Positions 1 through 5,989 of a DNA stretch of 10,357 nucleotides are shown here, in pieces (position 1 is the first letter of the stretch; every line of letters begins with the position of its first letter). The translations under genes were made by a program, and so were the position numbers. Below the pieces are notes generated by a model, which worked only from the letters and a program-made list of their open reading frames with translations, was not told the DNA's origin and made no database searches. Source of the stretch: Solirubrobacterales bacterium. Its GTDB lineage: Bacteria; Actinomycetota; Thermoleophilia; Solirubrobacterales; Solirubrobacteraceae. The stretch spans positions 1 through 10,357 of the forward strand of contig JACCYI010000255.1 in NCBI GenBank assembly GCA_013696535.1, in the 5' to 3' direction.

Positions 1-2834
1 GGCGTCGTCTGGACCGCCGCCGAGTAGGTCTGGCCCTGGTCGGAGATCATGATCTTCTTGCCGTCCGCGGCGAGCGCGGACGGCACCCAGGCAAGCCCGA
101 TGACGCCCCCGAGCTGCGGCGAATGCCGGGCACTGGTCACCTGGCCGGCAGGCTGACCATCCTCGAGCACCACCGAGCCCTCCGTCGGCACGTGGCCGTT
201 GGCCATCGTGAAGCCGACCAGCGCCGTCTCTGGCGTGGTCTCCGAGAGATGCTCGAGCGCCCAGCGCCCCATGAAGTTCTGATCCTTGTCGAGCTTGACG
301 ATCCAGGGCATCCCGGCGGCGTAGGGCGTTGACTCTGAGTCGGTGTCCTGACCGATCAGGATATGCATCTTCTGCAGGCGCAGGATGCGCTGCGGCTCGA
401 GCCCGAAGGGCCGCACGCCGTGGGAGGCGCCCGCCTCGAGCAGCGCGTCCCAGACGTGCTCGCCGTGCGAAGCGGGGCAGTGGATCTCGTACCCCACCTC
501 GCCGACGAACCCGATGCGCAGGAGCAGCGACTCCACCCCGGCCACCGCCGCCCGCTTGCCGTCGAGGTAGGCGAAGGCCTCGTTGGAGCAGTCCAGATCG
601 CAGACCGACGACAGGATCTCGCGTGCCTTGGGCCCGGCGAGGTTGATCGCCGACAGCCCTTGGGTGAGGTCCGTCATGTGCACGTCCATGTCCCAGCCCG
701 CCAGCCACCACGAGAACCACTGCTCCACGGCGCCTGCCCCGCTCGACGTCGTGGTCACGTAGAAGGAGTTCTCGTCGAGCCGGCTGATCGTGCCGTCGTC
801 GACGATCCGTCCGGCGTCGGAGGCCATGACGCCGTAGCGGATCCGCCCGGGCTTGAGGTTCGAGAACCGGTTGGGGTACATCATGTCCAGGAACGCCCCG
901 GCGTCCGGACCCCGGACGAGGAGCTTGCCGAGCGTGGAGACGTCGATCAGCCCCGCCGCCTGGTGGACGTTATGCGCCTCGCCCTCGGGATCCCCGTAGT
1001 CGTAGGCCCGCCGCCAGTCGCCCGCCCACTGCACGGTGGCTCCGAGCTCGCGGTGGCGTCCGTGGATCGAAGAGCGCTTGGCCGGCTCGATCGGCCGGCC
1101 CGCCAGCGCGCCCATCGGCACCGTCGACCACGGCGGCCGAGCGGTGGTGGTGCCGACGTCCTGCAGGCTCTGGCCCGTCTCCTGGGCCATCAAGCGAATC
1201 GAGGGCACCTGGCACATCCGGCCCTGGCACGGTCCCATCGTGACCGTCGTATAGCGCTTGGAGAGCTCGATCGAGTCATAGCCCTCTTCCACGCTCAAGT
1301 GCACGTCCTTCGCGGTCACGTCCTCGCAGATGCACGCGAAGCACTTGCCGCGGCCGTCACCCATCTTCGACGGCGCGACCACCACGTCGGGCGCGGCGGC
1401 CGTGAGCGCCGCCAGGCGCTCGTGCCCGCCGGCGCCGTTCTGTGACGCTTGCAGTTCCGACTCGAACCCCAACTCGCGGGCGGCCTGGGTACCGGCGAGC
1501 TCACCTGAGAGCGCGGCCGCGTCGGGTGCGCCATGTCCGGTCAGCTCACCGGCGGTGAGTACGCCATCCGGCAGCTCGGTGAGCGCGAAGTGGCCCACCT
1601 TCGGGTCATAGACGGTGCGTGCCCCCGCTTGGAGCGCCAGCGACGAAGCAGGCGCCGCTCCGCCCGAGACGACGATCAGGTCGCATGGGAAGGTCAGCGA
1701 CCCCTCGGCGCCAGACGCGCCGTCGATCAGGCCGACGACCGCGCCGGTGACGGCCTTGCGGCCCTTGGCCTCGACCACCGTGCACCCGGCGAAGAAGAGC
1801 GTTCCCCCCTTGGCGAGCGCATGGCGAGCCGGCCCGGAGGGCGCAGGGCGCGCATCCGCCACCGCGACGATCTCGACGCCCGTCGCGCGCAGCGCGAGCG
1901 CCGCGTCCAGGCCGCGGTCAGACGTGGTCGCCACGACCGCGCGGCGGCCCGGGGAGACCCCGTAGAGCGAGGCCAGCCGCACGGCGCCGCCTGACAGCAT
2001 CACGCCCGGGAGGTCGTTCTGGGCGAATACGAGCGGCTGCTCGATGCACCCCGTGGCGAAGACGTGGCGGCGGGCACGGATCTGGTGCAGCGTGTCGCCC
2101 TGCCAGACCGGTACGAGCCCGTCGAAGTAGGCGAGGGCAGGAGCGCCCGACAACACCTCGACGCCGGCCTTCCGGGCCTCGGACGCCAGAGCACGAGCCG
2201 TCTCGTGGCCGCCCTCGACGAGCAGCCGTCCACCGGGCTCGAGGCCCTCGTCGGCGAGCACGACGTCGGCGCCGCCGCGCGCGGCGGCGATCGCCGCGTG
2301 CAACCCCGCCGCTCCACCGCCGATCACGAGCACGTCGGCGTGGCGGCGCCGGTATTCCGTGCGCCACTCGCGCTCAGGCTGGCTCTCGGCCAGGCGCCCC
2401 AGACCTGCCGCGCCGCGCAGCACCTTCTCGTACAGCGGCCACAGCTTCCGGGGGCGGATGAAGGTCTTGTAGTAGAAGCCGGGAGGCGTGAGCGGACCGG
2501 AGAAGTCCGTCGCCCTCATGACGTCGAAGTCAAGGCTCGGCCGGGCGTTCTGATGCACGACCTGCATTCCCTCGCGCACCGGCTCGGTACAGGCCCGCAC
2601 GCCAGGGGCGCCGTCGACGTCGACGAGGCAGTTCGCGCATTGGCCGGCGCAACACAACAGGCCGCGCGGGCGGTGGTACTTGAAGGACCGCGTGAAGGTC
2701 CGGCGGCCTGACGCGTACAGCGCAGACCCGATCGTGTCGCCTTCGAGCGCCTTGACCTTCTTGCCGTCGAAGGTGAAGGAGAGCGTGGTCGAGCGCGCGA
2801 TCCGCTCGCCGGGCTGAGGATCGAGGCGGGTCAC
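1..2834 (-). CDS. soxA: Sarcosine oxidase-type alpha subunit with two [2Fe-2S] motifs (partial, C-terminus beyond left edge)
   Basis: The frame is open for 944 codons from a GTG at 2834 down to position 1, with no stop, so only the extreme C-terminus is missing; the family is usually about 960-1000 residues. The GTG overlaps the soxD stop (GTGA), which supports this start. Domain order: ferredoxin-like N-terminal domain (about 15-95) with RPRG at 55-58 and C61-x4-C66-x2-C69-x12-C82; Rossmann FAD/NAD domain with GGGAAG at 172-177 and ATGCIEQPLVF further on; a central BFD-like/SoxA_A3 region with C501-x-C503-x32-C536-x4-C541; and a folate-binding GcvT domain from about 575 to the end, with VDDG at 678-681. 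Known role of the family: oxidative demethylation of sarcosine to glycine, with the GcvT domain making 5,10-methylene-tetrahydrofolate. The cysteine sets are unlike the classical oxygen-using enzyme, so a dehydrogenase or another N-methyl amino acid substrate is possible. It should pair with SoxD and an unseen beta subunit. Confidence 0.9.
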   Translation of the reverse strand, partial: MTRLDPQPGERIARSTTLSFTFDGKKVKALEGDTIGSALYASGRRTFTRSFKYHRPRGLLCCAGQCANCLVDVDGAPGVRACTEPVREGMQVVHQNARPSLDFDVMRATDFSGPLTPPGFYYKTFIRPRKLWPLYEKVLRGAAGLGRLAESQPEREWRTEYRRRHADVLVIGGGAAGLHAAIAAARGGADVVLADEGLEPGGRLLVEGGHETARALASEARKAGVEVLSGAPALAYFDGLVPVWQGDTLHQIRARRHVFATGCIEQPLVFAQNDLPGVMLSGGAVRLASLYGVSPGRRAVVATTSDRGLDAALALRATGVEIVAVADARPAPSGPARHALAKGGTLFFAGCTVVEAKGRKAVTGAVVGLIDGASGAEGSLTFPCDLIVVSGGAAPASSLALQAGARTVYDPKVGHFALTELPDGVLTAGELTGHGAPDAAALSGELAGTQAARELGFESELQASQNGAGGHERLAALTAAAPDVVVAPSKMGDGRGKCFACICEDVTAKDVHLSVEEGYDSIELSKRYTTVTMGPCQGRMCQVPSIRLMAQETGQSLQDVGTTTARPPWSTVPMGALAGRPIEPAKRSSIHGRHRELGATVQWAGDWRRAYDYGDPEGEAHNVHQAAGLIDVSTLGKLLVRGPDAGAFLDMMYPNRFSNLKPGRIRYGVMASDAGRIVDDGTISRLDENSFYVTTTSSGAGAVEQWFSWWLAGWDMDVHMTDLTQGLSAINLAGPKAREILSSVCDLDCSNEAFAYLDGKRAAVAGVESLLLRIGFVGEVGYEIHCPASHGEHVWDALLEAGASHGVRPFGLEPQRILRLQKMHILIGQDTDSESTPYAAGMPWIVKLDKDQNFMGRWALEHLSETTPETALVGFTMANGHVPTEGSVVLEDGQPAGQVTSARHSPQLGGVIGLAWVPSALAADGKKIMISDQGQTYSAAVQTT

Positions 2835-3145
2835 GCGGCCGAGGCCTGACCGGCTGACGGGGAGGTCGGCGGCGACGGGTCCGCGCCGGGCAGCGCGCCG
2901 GGGAGCGCCGTCCACTGCACCGCGTTGGTCCGCGTGTCGCGCTCGGCGATGAACCACGCACGGCAACCGGAGCGGTGATACCACCACTCGCGTTGGACCC
3001 CCGCCACGTTGCGGCGGAAGTAGTTGTACGCGTTGAGCTCGCGCCAGGAAGGACGTGACGCCGGACGCTCTGAGATCTCACCGCCGAAACCGAAGTCCGT
3101 GACCTCACGGACGCCGCAGTTCGGACAAGCCAACAAGAAAGACAC
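2831..3145 (-). CDS. soxD: Sarcosine oxidase delta subunit (zinc-binding)
   Basis: A 104-residue protein starting at GTG 3145, with GAGGGG (3152-3157, minus strand) six bases upstream. It matches the small delta subunit of heterotetrameric sarcosine oxidase: N-terminal CPNCG, then the F-x-FGGE segment, and a later WWYHRSGCRAWF block. C7, C10, H57 and C61 line up with the CxxC...HxxxC zinc site known in this subunit. RDT follows the zinc site, as in the family. The last 25 or so residues are Pro/Ala/Ser-rich and probably disordered. Its role is structural, within the cytoplasmic alpha-beta-gamma-delta complex. The stop overlaps the soxA GTG start, so translation is coupled. In the usual order soxB lies directly before soxD; here soxD is the first gene and faces a divergent gene 68 bp away. 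Confidence 0.93.
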   Translation of the reverse strand: MSFLLACPNCGVREVTDFGFGGEISERPASRPSWRELNAYNYFRRNVAGVQREWWYHRSGCRAWFIAERDTRTNAVQWTALPGALPGADPSPPTSPSAGQASAA

Positions 3146-3213
3146 CTTCGACCCCTCAGTCGTGTTCAGCGGCGATCTTATACAAATATGTACAGAGCAA
3201 GCAAGGGAGAGCG
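3146..3213. promoter_or_regulatory. Divergent promoter region between soxDA and folD
   Basis: This 68-bp gap separates the two divergent start codons and must hold the promoters or leader of both units. A short AT-rich island at about 3175-3194 stands out in otherwise GC-rich DNA. On the minus strand it gives a TATAAG-like -10 candidate near 3178-3183, and on the plus strand TATACA at 3179-3184. TACA-AATA-TGTA at 3181-3192 is a short imperfect dyad that could be an operator half-site. Ribosome-binding sites flank it: GAGGGG (minus, 3152-3157) for soxD and AAGGGAG (3203-3209) for folD. No convincing -35 with standard spacing was found, so exact promoter positions are uncertain. Confidence 0.5.
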
Positions 3214-4143
3214 ATGGGAAGCGTGATCAACGGGCGCCCATACGCGGACGAGCTCATGGAGACGGTCCGCGACGAGGTCGAGGGGTTCGGCGGTGAGAAC
3301 GTCGGCATCGCCACGCTGCTGGTGGGCGACGACTACGCTGCCGCGCTCTACCAGCGACGCATCGACCGTCACGCGCAGGCGGCGGGCATGTCGTCGCGGA
3401 TCGAGAAGCTGCCGGCGGACGCGACGTTCGGACAGGTGGTCGGCAAGATCGCGGAGCTTGACGTCGACCCGACCGTGTCGGGGATCCTCGTCCTGCGCCC
3501 CCTGCCCGACCACCTGCCCGAATCGCGCGTCTTCAATGCGCTGCCGCCGCTCAAGGACGTCGAGGCGCTGCATCCGGAGAACGCCGGGCTGCTCGCGCTC
3601 GGCATGCCGCGTTTCGTCCCCTCGACGCCGGCCGCCGCGTTCCACATGCTCGATCGTCACATGCAATCCATCGGTCGCGACCCGCGCGTCGCCTATGACG
3701 GCGTGAACCTGACGCTGGTCGGGCGCAGCACGAACGTCGGCAAGCCCGCGGCCATCCTCGGCCTCGCGCGCAACGCGACCGTGGTCTCCTGCCACCGCCA
3801 CACCTCAGATGCCGGACGGCTCGCGGAGCACACGAGACAGGCCGATGTCCTCATCGTGGCGGCCGGGGTCCCCGGGCTGATCACCGGCGACATGGTGCGC
3901 GATGGCGCCGTGGTCATCGACATCGGTATCAATCCCGTCACGAACGACGACGGCGAGACGAGCATCGTCGGCGACGTCGACTTCCAGAGCGTGCTGGCCC
4001 GGGCGTCAGCGGTCTCCCCGGTCCCCGGCGGCGTCGGTCCTATCACCGACGTGTGGGTCCTCAACAACGCGTTGATCGCGGCCCGGGCCCAGGGAGGGGC
4101 GGGATGGCAATCTCCGTCGGCGTCCGGTAGAAAGCTGACTTGA
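3214..4143 (+). CDS. folD: FolD-family methylene-tetrahydrofolate dehydrogenase/cyclohydrolase homologue with altered active site
   Basis: 309 residues, starting at ATG 3214 behind AAGGGAG with a 4-base spacer. The family oxidises 5,10-methylene-tetrahydrofolate with NAD(P) and hydrolyses the methenyl form to 10-formyl-tetrahydrofolate in the cytoplasm. Visible landmarks: N-terminal VINGRPYA; LLVGDDYAAALY with conserved Tyr46; GILV-x-x-PLP at 90-98; KDVEALHPENAG at 114-125; P-S-TP at 136-139; nucleotide-binding VGRSTNVGKP at 169-178; VIDIGIN; and PVPGGVGPIT near the C-terminus. However, the residue at the catalytic Lys position (E. coli Lys54) is Ile50, the Gln98 position is Leu94 and the Asp121 position is Glu117 with Ala118 following. 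The normal cyclohydrolase activity is therefore doubtful. It forms an operon with the GcvT-like gene 28 bp downstream, which ties it to one-carbon units released by demethylation. The C-terminal dozen residues look like an extra tail. The gene symbol marks the family, not proven activity. Confidence 0.85.
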   Translation: MGSVINGRPYADELMETVRDEVEGFGGENVGIATLLVGDDYAAALYQRRIDRHAQAAGMSSRIEKLPADATFGQVVGKIAELDVDPTVSGILVLRPLPDHLPESRVFNALPPLKDVEALHPENAGLLALGMPRFVPSTPAAAFHMLDRHMQSIGRDPRVAYDGVNLTLVGRSTNVGKPAAILGLARNATVVSCHRHTSDAGRLAEHTRQADVLIVAAGVPGLITGDMVRDGAVVIDIGINPVTNDDGETSIVGDVDFQSVLARASAVSPVPGGVGPITDVWVLNNALIAARAQGGAGWQSPSASGRKLT

Positions 4144-4171
4144 ACCAATTCATCCAGACCAGGGAGACCAC

Positions 4172-5305
4172 GTGGCGACGAACGAGCTGCAGCAGACCGC
4201 GTTCGACGAGGCCCAGCGCAAGGCGGGAGCCACGTGGACCGACTGGGAGGGCTGGGCCTGGGCGGCCGACTTCGGCGACCCCATCGCCGAGCACCACGCG
4301 ACGCGCAAGGCGTGCAACCTCTGGGACGAGTCGCCGCTGCGCAAGTGGGACATGAAGGGCCCGGACGCCCTCGCGCTCGCCGACCTCCTGTACACGAACG
4401 ACATGGCGGCGCTCGAGGTGGGCCAGGTGCGCTACGGCGCACTGTGCGACGAGCAGGGCAAGATGATCATGGACGGGAAGATCTTCAAGTACGCCGAGGA
4501 CCACTGCTTCTCGATCACGAGCTATGACTCAGACCTCGACTGGTACAAGCAGGTGGCGGCGGACCGCGGCCTCGATGTCGAGCTGCGCGACCTGACCGCG
4601 GAGATGCCGCACCTGCAGGTGCAGGGCCCCAAGGCCCGCGAGATCCTGGGCCCGATCACCGAGGGCATAGACATCGCCACCCTTCGCTATTTCCGCTTCG
4701 TCCCCGAGGGCGTGACCATCGGCGGGGTGCCCTGCATGCTCTCGCGCACGGGTTACTCGGGCGAGCTCGGCTATGAGCTCTACTGCGCCCCGGACCGGGC
4801 CACCGATCTCTGGGACGCCGTCGTCGAAGCCGGCACGCCGCACGGCCTGCTGCCGATCGGCCTGTCGGCGATAGAGACCCTGCGCATCGAGTCCGGGCTG
4901 CTGTTCCCCGACATCGACTACTTCCCGCACCAGACCGACCCGTTCGAGGCACGGCTCACCAACGTGGTCAAGGTCGACAAGCCCGGCCCCTTCGTGGGGA
5001 AGGAGGCCCTCCGCGAGATCGCGGCCAAGGGCACCCCACGGCTGCTGAGCGGCCTTCGCATCTCAGGCGACGAACTACCCGAGGCCGAGGCGACGGTGCT
5101 GCACGAGGGCACCGAGGTCGGCGTCGTGCGCAGTCCGTGCCAGAGCCCGACGTTCGACATGCAGGTCATCGCAATGGCCACCGTCGACCGCGAGCTGAGC
5201 GTCGAGGGGCAGGAGCTCGAGGTGGCGCTGCCCTCGGGCACGGCGAAGGCTACCGTCGGCACGTTCCCGCTCTATGATCCGGAGAAGAAGCGGCCGCGGG
5301 CCTGA
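4172..5305 (+). CDS. Stand-alone GcvT-family folate-binding aminomethyltransferase/demethylase
   Basis: 377 residues, starting at GTG 4172 with AGGGAG at 4161-4166, five bases upstream. The whole length is one GcvT fold: N-terminal folate-binding part (about 30-280) and C-terminal barrel (about 285-370). Family landmarks are TNDMAALEVGQVRYGALCDE at 75-94, LQVQGPKAREIL at 148-159, RTGYSGELGYEL at 192-203 and LRIESGLLFPDIDY at 237-250. The usual DD pair after the G-rich turn reads Met100-Asp101, so one Asp is replaced. It resembles substrate-specific demethylases of this superfamily (the dimethylglycine, sarcosine and DMSP demethylation group) at least as much as glycine cleavage T-protein, and no gcvH or gcvP is nearby. 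Inferred role: transfer of a methyl- or formaldehyde-level carbon from an N-methyl compound, or from the DgcA product, to tetrahydrofolate. It is co-transcribed with the folD homologue and converges on the dgc operon with a 7-bp gap. The exact substrate is unknown. Confidence 0.85.
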   Translation: MATNELQQTAFDEAQRKAGATWTDWEGWAWAADFGDPIAEHHATRKACNLWDESPLRKWDMKGPDALALADLLYTNDMAALEVGQVRYGALCDEQGKMIMDGKIFKYAEDHCFSITSYDSDLDWYKQVAADRGLDVELRDLTAEMPHLQVQGPKAREILGPITEGIDIATLRYFRFVPEGVTIGGVPCMLSRTGYSGELGYELYCAPDRATDLWDAVVEAGTPHGLLPIGLSAIETLRIESGLLFPDIDYFPHQTDPFEARLTNVVKVDKPGPFVGKEALREIAAKGTPRLLSGLRISGDELPEAEATVLHEGTEVGVVRSPCQSPTFDMQVIAMATVDRELSVEGQELEVALPSGTAKATVGTFPLYDPEKKRPRA

Positions 5306-5312
5306 TCCAGGG

Positions 5313-5981
5313 TCAGAGCAGGGTGAGGGCCTCGTCGAGCTCGATCCGGCGGTAGGTCTCGAGGGCGGCGCCGTCGCGAACCCGCGCGCGGCGCCGGGCG
5401 GCAACGTGCTCGCGGGCGCCCGCCCGTATCCCGGTCGACTGCTCGAGCACGGTCGCGGCGTAGCTCTCCGTGACCGCGTTGCCCACGATCTCCGCGTCCG
5501 CGTGAGCCACGCTGCCGTCCTCGGCGTAGGCGAGGGTGGTGCGGATGCCGGCCCGCGCGCTGGCCAGGGTCTCGCGCCGTAGAGCGGGCTTGCCCGGCTC
5601 GCGGTCGGGCAGCACGAGCCGGGTCACCGCCCGGTCGTTGATCGCCTCCAGCAGCGCCTCGGGGTCGTCGGCCACAACAACCTCCTTATGGGAAGGCCAG
5701 ATCTCGAGCCAGCCGTGATCACCCAGCGGCCGGCCGACGTGGAAGACGAAATTCTCGGGGTAGATGAAGAAATCCTCCCCGCTCGCCCGTTGGCGGTCAT
5801 AGAAGGCGGTGACAGCGGCGAGGATCAGAGTGCTCGCGCCGAGAGCACCGCAGGGCTCGCGCGTCACGATCCCGAGCCGATCACCGCGGCCGAAGTCCGG
5901 CAAGAGCGATTCGAGGGTCCCCGGACGCCCGTTCGTGGAGATCGTGAAGTCGCGGCTGGAGAGATCCTTGGTCGAGTGCAT
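5313..5981 (-). CDS. Uncharacterised protein, last gene of the dgc operon
   Basis: 222 residues, starting at ATG 5981, only 8 bp after the DgcB stop, without a clear ribosome-binding site, so translational coupling is likely. I do not recognise a family with confidence. The protein looks soluble: a moderately hydrophobic stretch at about 45-60 with a single Cys44, aromatic-rich segments FFIYPENFVFHVG (71-83) and WLEIWPSHKEVVV (91-103), an acidic/Ala helix near 105-117, and a basic C-terminal half with AARRRARVR at 194-202. There is no signal peptide, membrane helix or metal-binding cysteine set. The N-terminal half looks like a compact alpha/beta domain and the rest mainly helical. Position as the last gene of an ETF-linked dimethylglycine operon suggests an accessory, assembly or regulatory role, but that is inference. 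Codon use and GC match the neighbours, and the frame is clean and long. Confidence 0.75.
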   Translation of the reverse strand: MHSTKDLSSRDFTISTNGRPGTLESLLPDFGRGDRLGIVTREPCGALGASTLILAAVTAFYDRQRASGEDFFIYPENFVFHVGRPLGDHGWLEIWPSHKEVVVADDPEALLEAINDRAVTRLVLPDREPGKPALRRETLASARAGIRTTLAYAEDGSVAHADAEIVGNAVTESYAATVLEQSTGIRAGAREHVAARRRARVRDGAALETYRRIELDEALTLL

Positions 5982-5989
5982 GCGCGCGT

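Noticed and set aside
363..1445. A 360-codon open frame on the plus strand, opposite soxA
   Set aside because: It is in codon register with soxA, low in family-like motifs and rich in Arg/His/Pro/Gly, as expected for the complement of a GC-rich gene. The soxA domains explain this DNA.
2530..3108. A 192-codon minus-strand frame overlapping soxD and soxA
   Set aside because: It is an Arg/Ser/Pro-rich shifted frame with no domain, and it conflicts with soxD and soxA, whose zinc and cluster motifs are unmistakable.
3214..4143. FolD as a decaying pseudogene
   Set aside because: The frame is intact, the RBS is good, and the remaining folate and nucleotide motifs are well kept, so divergence in function fits better than decay.
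4172..5305. Glycine cleavage system T protein (gcvT)
   Set aside because: No gcvH or gcvP is nearby, the DD pair is altered and the context is N-methyl glycine demethylation. I kept the family name but not the specific role.
5285..5330. Possible bidirectional terminator at the convergent gcvT/222-aa gene ends
   Set aside because: There is a small GGCC-GCG-GGCC hairpin within the end of the gcvT-like gene, but it has a 4-bp stem and no T-run on either strand, so it does not support a terminator call.
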